Shown: positions 48,016-59,340 of the stretch, piece after piece
Layout: each line of letters opens with the position of its first letter
Numbering within the stretch: the stretch's first letter is position 1
From: Lepas anatifera
Lineage: Eukaryota; Arthropoda; Thecostraca; Lepadidae
Length of the DNA: 64,000 bases
Assembly (NCBI GenBank): GCA_034440635.1
Contig: JAOTON010001478.1
Span: 62,001 to 126,000 of the forward strand
Direction of reading: 5' to 3'
The notes under the pieces: generated by a model
The model's database searches: none
Told to the model about the DNA's origin: nothing
Seen by the model: the letters and a program-made list of their open reading frames with translations, nothing else
Made by a program: the position numbers and the translations under genes

Positions 48016-49270
48016 CAGATAGTCACCGCGCCACAGTGGGAGCTGCCAGATAGTCACCGCGCCACAGTGGGAGCTGCCAGATAGTCACCACGCCACAGTG
48101 GGAGCTGCCAGATAGTCACCGCGCCACAGTGGGAGCTGCCAGATAGTCACCGCGCCACAGTGGGAGCTGCCAGATAGTCACCGCGCCACAGTGGGAGCTG
48201 CCAGATAGTCACCGCGCCACAGTGGGAGCTGCCAGATAGTCACCGTGCCACAGTGGGAGCTGCCAGATAGTCACCTCGCCACAGTGGGAGCTGCCAGATA
48301 GTCACCGCGCCACAGTGGGAGCTGCCAGATAGTCACCACGCCACAGTGGGAGCTGCCAGATAGTCACCGCGCCACAGTGGGAGCTGCCAGATAGTCACCG
48401 CGCCACAGTGGGAGCTGCCAGATAGTCACCGTGCCACAGTGGGAGCTGCCAGATAGTCACCGCGCCACAGTGGGAGCTGCCAGATAGTCACCGCGCCACA
48501 GTGGGAGCTGCCAGATAGTCACCGCGCCACAGTGGGAGCTGCCAGATGGTCACCGCGCCACAGTGGGAGCTGCCAGATAGTCACCGTGCCACAGTGGGAG
48601 CTGCCAGATAGTCACCTCGCCACAGTGGGAGCTGCCAGATAGTCACCGCGCCACAGTGGGGCTGCCGATAGTCACCACGCCACAGTGGGGCTGCCAGATA
48701 GTCACCGCGCCACAGTGGGAGCTGCCAGATGGTCACCGCGCCACAGTGGGAGCTGCCAGATAGTCACCGTGCCACAGTGGGAGCTGCCAGATAGTCACCT
48801 CGCCACAGTGGGAGCTGCCAGATAGTCACCGCGCCACAGTGGGGTGCCAGTAGTCCGCCACAGTGGGAGCTGCCAGATGTCACCGCGCCCGTGGGATCTG
48901 CCGATGTACCGCGCCACAGTGGGGCTGCCAGATAGTCCCGTGCCACAGTGGGGCTGCCAGATGGTCACCCCCACAGTGGGAGCTGCCAGATAGTCACCTC
49001 GCCACAGTGGGAGCTGCCAGATAGTCACCGCGCCATAGTGGGAGCTGCCAGATAGTCACCGCGCCACAGTGGGAGCTGCCAGATAGTCACCGCGCCACAG
49101 TGGGAGCTGCCAGATAGTCACCGCGCCACAGTGGGAGCTGCCAGATAGTCACCGCGCCACAGTGGGAGCTGCCAGATAGTCACCGCGCCACAGTGGGAGC
49201 TGCCAGATAGTCACCGCGCCACAGTGGGAGCTGCCAGATAGTCACCGCGCCACAGTGGGAGCTGCCAGAT
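48016..49270. repeat. 31-bp minisatellite, about 40 copies
   Basis: The unit is AGATAGTCACCGCGCCACAG plus TGGGAGCTGCC. Most copies differ by one base in the CACCGCG/CACCGTG/CACCTCG/CACCACG position. The stretch 48,650-48,990 is eroded by small deletions, while both ends are clean. The unit length is not a multiple of three and each unit contains TAG, so it is not coding as a whole. Confidence 0.97.
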
Positions 49271-49717
49271 TGTCGCCGCTCAGCTGGCGCTGGAGGCGGG
49301 TCAGCACGATGTCATTGACACTGGTTGCTTCCCCCTGGCGCGCAGTCCGACCCTGGTGCCCATCTCGTTTAAACTGGCGGCTGTCGAAACTCCGCCGTGG
49401 GCGGATACGAATGTACCAGCGCCAGCGCTGCCAAGCGCGGTTTCGGACTCGGCGCCGGCGGCTCCGGTACCGCCGTCCGTGCGCACGTCGAAAGTGGGCG
49501 TGGCAGCAGTAGAAACTCCACCACCGGCAGCGGAGGCTCCGCCGCCGGCGCCATCCCTACACCGGCGCTTCTCCTGGCACGAGCCGCTGACGTCGCTGCC
49601 TTCCACATCGGTCACGTCGCAGGCGCGTCGTTTTCGACGCAGTAGCGAGAGGCAGACGGGGTCGACGGCACGCCGCAGCCGCTCCACCGCCTCCGAGTAG
49701 GAGAGAGTCGAGAGCAC
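49259..49717. other. GC-rich region open on both strands; possible exon of unknown gene
   Basis: Directly after the minisatellite, plus-strand codons stay open from about 49,262 to a TAG at 49,698-49,700. The protein starts CQIVAAQLALEAGQHDV, has a proline/alanine-rich centre and an Arg/Ser-rich end. The minus strand is also open from about 49,750 to 49,301, with AGCVLSTLSYSEAVERLRR followed by a Gly/Ala-rich part. High GC alone keeps stops rare, so I cannot decide the strand or whether either is used. I do not recognise the family. Splice sites cannot be judged reliably here. Confidence 0.3.
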
Positions 49718-50069
49718 GCAGCCGGCGATGTGGGTGATGACGTCACCTTGACGAAGAAAATGACGTCACACGAGAAATAATAATGGACAAAATATATAAC
49801 AAAGCGTGCAGACACGGCAATGGGAAACTTAGCGCACTAACATAAGATGTTGCTTACATCGGGACATTTACACAGGGACATACATCGCAATTATTCACAC
49901 GTTTACGAAAGGTCATGATGCGGAGTTATAAAACAAGGCTGAATATGCGAACTTACCTGACATGGAAACCTAGACACTGTATTTAATGACGTTCAGGGGT
50001 GTAATTTTCTATCTCTTTGGGGGTGCCTGAGAACCCCCAATCTTGCGCTGAGCACCCCCAATACATGTG

Positions 50070-51511
50070 CCGCCCCTGGCTTATCACCGCTTCCCTGAAC
50101 AGTGTCATCCCATCTTATTACTGCCACCCTGATTCGTGCCGCCTCTGGCAAGTTTTCCCGTACCGAGTTCATTACTTGGAAGTAATGAACCCTGATTGGT
50201 TCCACCTCTAGCTCATAGATGCTACCAGGCTTATCACTTCCCCCATGAATTGAGACGCCACCTCACTGCTGCCCTCGCCTGATCCCTGCCACCCCCTGGC
50301 TGATAACCGCCGCCCCTGACTGATCACTGCCGTCCCTGACTGATCACTGCCGCCCCCTGGCTGATCACTACCGCCCGCTGACTAATAACTGCCGCCCCTT
50401 GGCTGATAACTACCACCACTGACTGATCACCGATGCCCCCTGATTAAAACTTCCGGCCCTTGGCTGATAACTGCCGCACCTGGCTGATCACTGCCACCCC
50501 TGGTTGATCACTGCCGCCCCATGGCTGATCACTACCGCCTCTAGCTGATTACTGTCCCCCTGGCTGATCACTACCACCCCTGACAGATAAAAGCCGCCCC
50601 TAGCTGATCACTGCCGCCCCCTGGCTGATAACTTCCAGACCTTGGCTGATAACTGCCGCCCCTGGCTGATCATTGCCGCCCCTTGACTGATCACTACTGT
50701 CCCCTGGCTGACAACTGCCGCCCCTGGCTGATCATTGCCACCCCTGGCGGATTGATAACTGGCACCCCCTGGCTGATCACTGCCGCCCCCTGAATGATAG
50801 CTGCTGCAATTTGGCTGCTAACTGCCGCCCCTGGCTGAGCACTGCCGCCCCTGGCTGATCACTGTCGCCATCTGACTGATCACTGCCACCCCTGACTGAT
50901 AACTTCCTGTCCGTGGCTGATGACTGCCGCCTCTGGCTGATCACTGCCACCCCATGACTGATAACTGCCGCCCCCTGGCTGATCACTGCCGCCCCCTGAT
51001 TGATAGCTGCTGCGCCTTGGCTGCTAACTGCCGCCCCTGACTGATAACTTCCGTCCCTGGCTGATCACTGTCGCCCCCTGCGGATCACTGCCGCCCCCTG
51101 ACTGATAACTTCTGGCCCTTGGCTGATAACTGCCGCCCCCTGGCGGATCACTGCCGCCCCTGACTGATAACTTCCGTCCCTGGCTGATCACTGTCGCCCC
51201 CTGCGGATCACTGCCGCCCCCTGACTGATAACTTCTGGCCCTTGGCTGATAACTGCCGCCCCTAGCTGATCACTGCCGCCCCCTGGCTGATAACTTCCAG
51301 GCCTTGGCTGATAAGTACCGCCCCTGGCTTAACACTGCCGCCCCCTGACTGATAACTTCGGGCCCTTGGCTAATGATTGCCGCCCTGGCTGATCACTGCC
51401 TCCCCTGGCGGATTGATAACTGCCACCCCCTGGCTGATCACTGCCGCCCCTGTCTGATCACTTCCACCCCCTGGTGGATCACTGCCGCCCCCTGGCTGAT
51501 CACTTTCGCCC
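50070..51511. repeat. GCCGCCCCTGGCTGATCACT minisatellite, block 1
   Basis: About 60 imperfect copies of a 20-24-bp unit (CTGGCTGATCACTGCCGCCC and variants such as TGACTGATAACTTCCG). A larger order is visible: a ~115-130-bp segment near 51,055-51,170 is repeated almost exactly just after it. Non-coding. Confidence 0.93.
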
Positions 51512-52790
51512 AAGGTTCATTGCTGACGTATCCCGGGGCAGTGAGCATCCTGGTGATATCTGGGCATTGAGCGTTCTGGGAGGGCATCCCTCTGTGGATA
51601 TCACTAGCATCATGTCATATCTGAGGAGTGTTAGTTTTAACACGCGCATTGACGGGAGTCTAAGCCACCTTAGCTTTGACAGGGGGTGGCGGGTACCCCC
51701 CCCCTAAGATCTCGAGAACTACGCTAGGTAGCGAAAAACAGTAAACGGCGTTGGGTAGCTCATCTACCTCTTCATCGAAAATATTTGAACCTTTTTTCAG
51801 GCCACATTTATGGCCATTAGATGTCAAAACATGCCGTCATAGAGATAACATGTAAATGAAGGTTTTTCGGGCATTACATCTGAACATTTAAAGATAGAGC
51901 AAAATAACTTGAACTAAATGAATCCTTGCAGCAAGCCGAATCTAATGATATATAGCATGACCTTGCTTAGTCCAGTCAAGGATTTGACCTGACCTGAGGT
52001 CAGGTCGAGGTCAAATTAGACAAAATGCATACCATTAGTAGAACTGCAGAGACAAAGCAAATCTAATGCAGCTGAAATAAGCGCTCTATCACCACCTGTT
52101 ACTAAGTTATTCAGTTAAAACCATTTTCCCATGTATTTTCAATGGAGAGTCATGGCTCGTACCTGACCTTAGGTCTTCGATAGAAAAAATACAGGAACAT
52201 ATCTTAGAGATCTCGGTGAGCCCATTATGTGATATGAGTTTCAATAGGATAAGTTCACCCTGTTCCGACTTATGCTATCTTAAACTTGTTTTGAGGTCAG
52301 GTCACTTGACCTGTACTGGTGGCCTGACCTGAGATGACCTGACCTTAAATTTTTGACAAAAGTCGTAAAAATGATCAGAGAAAAGGTATACCAATAACTG
52401 TGGCGATTCGCGCCGCCGTTTTGATGCTTTCTCCGAAAAACCCGGAGGGGGGCGGGTACCCGCCCGCCGTCAATGCACGTGTTAATTCCATACTTTTATC
52501 CTAGCAGTCTTTCAGTTTTTATAGAACGTCCAGTTTCATGTTGCCTAGTCGCTGACCTTGGTCTGCCATGTGAAGTTGTCTATGCCATTTTTACTGCGTT
52601 TGTATCTCATTTTTATATGTGTTTTATATAATTTTCTGATATAATTTTCGCAACCTGACCTGTTTTCCCACCTTACTTGTTGAAACTCATGCGGAAATGT
52701 CCTATTTATGTATTTTATTTCGTGTTATGTGCGCCGTATAACCCTAGATGACAGCGCGCCCTAAAACCTTAAATATGATGATAGACCGTC
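51512..52790 (+). mobile_element. 5'-truncated LINE tail split by a TTAA MITE
   Basis: 51,540-51,640 reads HPSVDITSIMSYLRSVSF, matching the C-terminus of the second LINE (ELSDIISFLRSVDFN). The coding frame is cut at TTAA (51,637-51,640) by a MITE and continues from 52,486, reaching a stop at TAG a few codons later. The 3' UTR to about 52,785 ends in a short ATGATGATAG run. It is flanked by the minisatellite on both sides. Confidence 0.75.
51637..52485. mobile_element. TTAA-flanked MITE of a second family (0.84 kb)
   Basis: TTAA at 51,637-51,640 and 52,482-52,485. Ends are CACGCGCATTGACGG and CCGTCAATGCACGTG, an inverted pair with one mismatch. The interior is rich in TGACCT/AGGTCA, including a near-palindromic TGACCTGACCTGAGGTCAGG run near 51,980. 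About 75 bp in from the left end, CCCCTAAGATCTCG matches the same position of the DDE-type element at 54,691 (CCCCTGAGATCTCG), so the two are related. Confidence 0.85.
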
Positions 52791-54235
52791 TCCTGGCTGA
52801 TCACTACCGCCCCTCGTTCATCACTGCTGCCCTGATTCATGCTGCCTCTGGCTCATCGATGCGGTCCCCGGCATATTTTGACCCAAATGCGCGCCGCCCC
52901 AACTTATCGCTGCCGCCCCTGGTTTATCACTGCTACCCCCTGGCTGATCACTGTCTCCCCTGGTTCATCACTGCCGCCCTGATTAATCATCGCTGCCCTG
53001 ATTCACGCCGCACCTAGTTCCCTGTTTTAAATTAACCCATATACCTACGAGCGGCCCCTGATAAGACACTTCCTCCTTCGAATCCTCACTGCCGCCTCCG
53101 GCTGATCACAGCCGCCCCTGGTTTATCACTACCGAGGAGATTAATCCGGCCATGGCCTCTAAAACCAGTAAAACTTAGGCCCTGCTGTCAGCACAATTTA
53201 TCAGCAGGAATCTCTAACACCCTTCCAGAAAGCAAACAGCAGCCCACTATCGTCTAATCGTTATCTGCTTGCTTATTGGAGGAATTACCCAAACCGAGTA
53301 AATGGCAAACCGCTGCTGCCGTGCTTTTATTGTTTTAGAGTCAGCCAGGGGTGAATTTTTTATCTATTTGAGGTGTGCGAGCACCCCCAATCATAATGAG
53401 AGCACTCCCAATACATGTGTCGCCCCCCAGCTCAGCATTGCTGCCCTGATTCATGCTGCCTCCGTCTTACCACTGTGATTCATGTCGTCCCCAGTTCATC
53501 ACTACCACCCTGATTTGTGCCGCCATGGTTCATCACTGCCGCCTCCTGCCTACCTCTGCCACCCCGATTTGTCCCAGCCCTGACTTATCACTACCGCCCT
53601 GATTCAAACAGCACCCGGCTCATCACTGCTGCCAGTAGCTCACCAGTGCTATCCCTGGCTTATTATTGCCGCCCTCAACTCATCACTACCGTCCCGGCTA
53701 ATGAATACCGCCCCTGACTTATCATTTCCGCTCTAATTCGTGCCGCCCTGGGCTCGAGACTGCTGCACCCAGCTCAGGGACGGTCGATTCCATTTTCGGG
53801 CTGGTGTGCAAGATTTTCGGGAGGGGACGCCTTCCTTCCCAGAGGGGGTGCTTTGGCTCCCTAGGAGCGCCCACTCAGTGAGGGGGGGCGCCCACGTCAT
53901 TCCCTGCGTTGAATGGATAAATTGTGTCTATTTGCTCTCCATCGGACGGCTTTGATGACGGGGGTACCATTCATGTGTGAAGCTGTTTTTATTTCGCATG
54001 GAGGGTCCTACCTCTTCAGGTAGGCGGTGTTTAGGCTTGATTTTTCTTGGCCGGCCAGGAGCGCCGCCCAAATCCGGGACGCTTCCCCGGACCAAGCCAA
54101 AACCGGGTGTGCAAAAATATACTTTTGAACACCCTCATTCTTTTCAGGGTGTGTAACTGCACACCCTTCCCCCCAGAATCCACCGCCCCTGCCCCAGCTT
54201 ATCTCTTCCGCCCTGATTCGTGCCACCCGTATTTT
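52786..54235. repeat. GCCGCCCCTGGCTGATCACT minisatellite, block 2
   Basis: More degenerate than block 1, with units such as TGATTCGTGCCGCCCC and GTTCATCACTGCCGCCC. It is interrupted at 53,110-53,400 by unrelated sequence that ends in a second CAGGGGTG terminus, and at 53,770-54,180 by GC-rich unique sequence. Confidence 0.8.
53346..53440. mobile_element. Second copy of the 9.4 kb element's left end
   Basis: CAGGGGTGAATTTTTTATCT followed by 'GAGCACTCCCAATACATGTG' parallels 49,994-50,070 (CAGGGGTGTAATTTTCTATC, GAGCACCCCCAATACATGTG). No matching right end with its own target duplication was found, so this may be a nested truncated copy or an internal duplication. Confidence 0.7.
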
Positions 54236-54240
54236 ATAAC

Positions 54241-57200
54241 TGGGCAATTCCAGCACCAATCGACCAAGGCCTACACGGTACCTCTTCGTTTTTCTTTAAA
54301 ATGGGCATGTAGGGTTTTCATGGGCCCCAAAGCCGAATCTGAGAGTTTTAGCTCGATCGGAGTAAAACTTTAGAAGTTATTGCCTCCGGCATTTTTTGAA
54401 AATCTGCTTACAGTGCATTTTTTTAGGTGAGCACAAAACCCTCAGAAGCTGATGAATTATGCATTAAAGATACATTTCCCTATTTAAAATGAACCGAAAA
54501 ACTCGAATCTGAGGTACGTTTGACCCTAGGTCACTTGCGAAAAAATTTATGATTTGACCATGACCTAAGGTCATATCCCAAATTTGCTGGTAAACCTTTT
54601 TTCAAAATGGAATGTCTCAAATTGAGGATTAAACCTTTTTCTGTCCAATAAAATAGGTTAGAACATCCGTTTTTATATCTACTTGTGTTTTTAACACGCA
54701 CAGTGGAGGGTGGTCTGGCGTCAACACGTAATGAAGAGGGTCCCGAAATACCTCCCCTGAGATCTCGCCAATTAAGATGGTTAGGAAAACGCATGTTCCG
54801 AGATTTGTGAGGCCTGTTAACTGTTTTATTTGAGCTCAATTGTATGGACTTATATCTATATCTTTAAGGTCAAATCAGGTCATAAATGTCAAATGTACGT
54901 CATACCGGACACCTCTAGCGAAGTGCCGTGATTATACGGAAAAAGTCGCAAAACGTTTGAAACATATAACAGTGATATATTGAAACAGTGATATTGAAAC
55001 ATATAGCAGTACGGTGACAGTGGACACCCTCACGTCAACGGAGCCCTGGAGAGGAGGAGGTTAGGGAGCATTTATACTCTTTTGACTCCGTGCAAACGGC
55101 TTCTGAAGATATTACGTTTAAAGAATGGTCAAAATCAGAGAGAGAATCGACGCTTTCGGATTGCGTGAATAATATAGAGCGATTTGTTGATTCCTTGAGT
55201 GAGAAGGTATGTAACCCAACCCGTCACCACTACATATCTAAGGCTCAAGGGCATTATATAGCAAACTGGAAGGAAAAGGCACCAAAGGGGGAAGCCGTAG
55301 TCATCGATGGCTCATCAGAAAATAATACATGCACTGCGCCAAATGCTGCTCAGTCGTATCACTGGTCTGCAAAGCAGGTGACTGTACACCCTTTTGTTCC
55401 ATACTGGACTGAGGATGGAGTCCGGTGCAGTAGAAGTTTTTTTTTAAGTGACGACTTAAAGCACTCTCACGTCATGGTTCATACCTTGCAGCACAAACTC
55501 GTACCTTGGCTACGCACCCATATGCCAAGTTTGAAGAAAATACATTACGTATCAGACGGGTGCGGTGGCCAATACAAAAACAATTTTCACTTTATCAATG
55601 CTGGCTATCATCCAGATAGACTTTCAAATACCATGTGAATGGCACTTCTTTGCTACAAGCCACGGGAAGAACGCCTGTGACGGAGTTGGAGGCAAAGTTA
55701 GAAGAAGAACAGCCCAGGTAAGCTTAAGGAGAGAAGAAAAGGATCAGATCTTGGATCCTCTATTGATGTTCTCTTTTCTGACGCAATACTTCGACACCAC
55801 AATCCATTTCGAGTTTGTCAGTAGAGAGGAGGTCTTTGAAATGTCAAAACGACTGATACAGCGGTACAGCTCGGCGTTGAAGATAAAGGGCACCCAACGG
55901 TTTCATCGTTTCACACCCATAAACCTGAACACCATGCAGGTGCGAGAGCTCTCTGAAGACATCCGACGGAACCAGTGGCAGATCTCGCCGGTCGGTTTGG
56001 GAGGAGCAAACAAAAGTCAAAAAGGAAAAACGAGAAAAAACGTCACACAGTGAAAAATTGTGCTACAATAATATGACTTGACAGTAGGATTTGGGATATT
56101 TGAGCCAAAAGGCAAAAAACGTCACGGGGTGAAAAAGTATGGCCTCAAGATACTTTTTTATATCTAAGATCCAATATTTACACTGAACTTAACTGGTTCT
56201 GTTTGAAGTGGAGAGTTGAAGCACCGAAATCTTGCTTATAAATTAGAAAGGAGTCGGGGCATAAAGGAGGTCGACCGCTTGGAGAGGGGGGGCAAAACAT
56301 AATTTTGCCCCTAGCTTTCCATTTGGGGGAAATATCGTTTTTGCTTCCCCCTGGATCCGCCACTGGACGGAACAGAGCTGCCTACTGTGACAGCGTAAGG
56401 TCAGCTCAGCACAAAGACAGCTCATGGAGGCGCCAGCTCCCGTATTTCGGTGCATTGTTGCAAACCGGTGTCTGGTGTACATACATACATATTTTTTTGC
56501 ACGTGCTGACAAATGCTTGCTTCCTTTAACTTCAAAGAGAGTAAAATCGCGTTAAGATATCGTCAAGGAGAGAGTATTGCTATAGTTCTAACTCGCAAGT
56601 GGGAAATGTTTGCTTCGGTCCGATGCAGAAAAAAACTTAACCGATTGCTTTATTTGGCTTTCACCAGACTTCTAGCACGGTTCCTATTGTATCACCATTT
56701 TGTCCCACTACATGTCCAATATACTGTCGAAGCCTCAGCGACGAGTTACTGTCCTCCTTTAAAACACTGTGATGAGCATTAACACGCAGTCGGACAGGGC
56801 TTAAGCATAATTGCCCGAGGTGGCCGGAAACCCTTCATGGCAGAAAAACAACATCGATGAGCGAGTTAATTTTGGAAAGAACTTTGAAAACCTTTCCTCT
56901 ATGTTTACGCACTGACTGACCTACAGGCTTACAAAATCATACATATATTCCTAAATAGCCATAATCTGCGGTCACAGAAGCATCACAACCGCAAAAAGTG
57001 GGGGCCAGTCAAACTTCAACCTGATGCTGACAAAACCTTTCCACGATAGGACCAAAAACTATTCAAATTTGGGCTCCTCGTTGCCTTCTGCGGCGCCTGT
57101 TTATGCAAATTTCAGGCTTTCTCCCATTTTGACTGATATGAGGAAATTTTGTGCCAAAAAGTGGGGGATGGGGCCAGGCCCCCTGCCCCCCTTTCCGACA

Positions 57201-58359
57201 CCTATGTGCGGTCACACCAGTTCAAATGCATTGCAGACCTAGCTGTGCGATGAAAACGTAGTATCATCAGGGTTGTATGTTAAGATCACTTCACTAGATC
57301 ATAGGTCACAGACCAAGGTCATAGAAACATTATCACAATTGTTGATCCCAGAGCTTACGGTCTCATGACGTACCCTGGCAATACGTGTATGATGTTTTGA
57401 TGTTACAGCTGAGGTCACTGAATGCTAAGTTCCAGGTCAAATGCCAAAGACCGTGGGTCAAGGTCAAACTCATTGATTGCCTAATGGTTGCTTCTTTGCA
57501 AGCTTCAACGTATGTGCATCCATTATGGAACTATCTCACATTGTGGTGTCATTGGTCAATTATCTTGACCGACCTCGACCTAAATATTCCAGAGAACAAT
57601 TTATATCTTCTCTTTATGAAATTTTCCCGCTCAAAGTGTATTCCCGACTTTGTTTCGCACAATCACGGCATTTCGCTAAGTGTCAGGCACGGCCTACATT
57701 TGACTTCTATGACCTCATTTGACCTTGAGGATGCTGGTCTAGGTCCATAGAATCTAGCCTAAAAACACATTCTCCAGCCCTCACAAAACCCGCAACACGC
57801 GTTTTCCTAACCCTCTTAATTGGTGAAATCTCAGGGGAGGCATTTCGGGACCCCTTCATTACGTGTTGACGCCAGGCTACCCTCCACTAGGCGTGTTAAA
57901 AACACTAGTAGATATAAAACACGGATGTTCTAACCTATTTTAAGGAAGGAGAAAAGTTCAATCTTTAATTTGGAATATTCCATTTTGAACAAAAGGTGTA
58001 CCAGGAAATTGTGAATGTGACCTTACGTCAAGGTCCAATCACAACATTTTTCACAAGTGACCTAGGGTCAAACAGACTTCAGATTCGAGTTCTTCGGCTC
58101 ATTTCAGACAGGAAAATGTATCTTTAATGCATAGTTCATCAGTCTCTGTGGGTTTTATGGTAACCTAAAAAATGCAATGTAAGCAGATTTTCAAAAAATG
58201 CCTGAGGCAATAACTTCTAAAGTTTTTCTCCGATTGAGCTAAAACTTTCAGATTCGTCTTTAGGACCCATGAGAACCGCATATAATTATTTTGAAGAAAA
58301 TCGAAGAGGTACCGTGTAGATTTGCCATTTGCCTGGTCGATTGGTGCTGGAATTGCCCA
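54241..58359 (+). mobile_element. 4.1 kb DNA transposon with ~0.6 kb inverted ends and a DDE-like gene
   Basis: The left end TGGGCAATTCCAGCACCAAT pairs with ATTGGTGCTGGAATTGCCCA at the right end. The inverted similarity runs inward about 590 bp on each side (to about 54,820 and 57,770) with moderate divergence. Within both inverted ends lies TTAACACGC (54,691 and, inverted, 57,899), followed by GTGGAGGGT. These resemble the ends of the MITE at 51,637. Two readings are possible: one element with long inverted ends, or a 3.2 kb TTAA element (54,695-57,895) inserted in the middle of a palindromic MITE. No target duplication is seen at the outer ends. It carries the gene at 55,020-56,053. Confidence 0.75.
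55020..56053 (+). pseudogene. DDE-like transposase-type protein, one frameshift
   Basis: The first frame opens after a TGA near 55,017 (EEEVREHLYSFDSV...) and ends at TGA 55,636-55,638. The rest is in another frame to 56,053. Counting from 55,090, conserved-looking boxes are VIDGSSEN (71-78, Asp73), SYHWSAKQVTVHPF (89-102) and HYVSDGCGGQYKNNF (152-166, Asp156). After the shift come CEWHFFATSHGKNACDGVGGKVRRR and a Glu-containing helix (SREEVFEM). The two Asp boxes and their spacing fit an RNase H-fold transposase. From memory, similar proteins occur uncharacterised in many invertebrates. I infer transposase from the inverted ends around it. The N-terminus may be incomplete, since no good ATG is seen. 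The frameshift lies near 55,615-55,625. Confidence 0.7.
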
Positions 58360-58361
58360 AG

Positions 58362-58740
58362 TGCTACCTACGGCTCACCATTCCCGTCCTCGGCTTTTCC
58401 CTTTGCCTTGGTTCGTGCCGCCCCCGGCTAATCAATGCCGCCCCCTCCCAAACCTATCACTTCCGGCCTGATTCGTGCCGCCCCTAGTTCATTACATGCC
58501 GCCACCCGAGTCATCACTGCCGCCATCGCCTTATCACTTCCACTCTGATTCGCACCACTCCGAGTTCATAGCTATTGCCCCTGGCTCATCACTGCCGTCC
58601 TCGACTATGACTTTATCCTGTTTCTTGCCGCCTGGGCCAGTCACTGTCGCCCCCCAGCTTATCAATTCCATCCTTATATGTACCGTTCTTAGTCCATAAC
58701 TGCCGCCCTGGGCTCATCACTGCAACACTGAATCTTAACG
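58362..58740. repeat. GCCGCCCCTGGCTGATCACT minisatellite, block 3
   Basis: Degenerate units (TTCGTGCCGCCCCCGGC, CATCACTGCCGCC) like block 2. This is the continuation of the array on the far side of the 4.1 kb transposon. Confidence 0.8.
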
Positions 58741-59340
58741 CCGCTGTGTGTTAGGGTAAAAAATAAAAAGCGTTAGGGCAAAAATAAAGGGCATGCACAG
58801 GTACAGTGGAGTTGTCATATTTATTAATATTTACACAACAATACACGCGTTGTTTGGAGCACTATCAGCGTTTGTGCTCTCTTTTCACGTAGTTATAAAT
58901 CATTTGCTTTCATTTCAATGTCTATCCACTCTGCTATTCCAAAGGTAAAATCTAATCCCGCAAAATTGATATACTTCAATCGTGAATAGATTTACAACTG
59001 TGTCTGTGCGGGTGGCGTCTGTGGTGTCACTTGGGTGATGGCTGTCCTCCATGAGCCTGCAGTGGCTTCGGGGACCATGTCCGGCAGGCGGATCTCTGCT
59101 TTTTTCTTTTTCTTTTTTTAAACTCAGATTGGATTCTTTTAAAACGTGTATGTAGCTTTGGGATGTGTAAAAAAACAAACATGTTTGGAAAAAGCTGTAG
59201 AATACCTGCCCAACATTAAAATAGAATGTTCCCTGTGCATAAAAGGCGCAAAAAAGCGATGAATAACACATTTGGTGCAATAAAGGGGTACCGCCCTCGC
59301 AATGCCACCGCCCCTATGGGGTGCCGCCCCCCACCGGCTG
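58741..59340. other. No gene seen, right part of the hAT-type element
   Basis: An AT-richer stretch with no recognisable protein. It leads into CACCGCCCCTATGGGGTGCC and the right terminus of the 9.4 kb element. Confidence 0.5.

Noticed and set aside
56340..56365. CTGGATCCGCCACTG as the end of another hAT-type MITE
   Set aside because: No left partner was found, so limits cannot be set, though a decayed insertion just after the DDE-like gene is possible.
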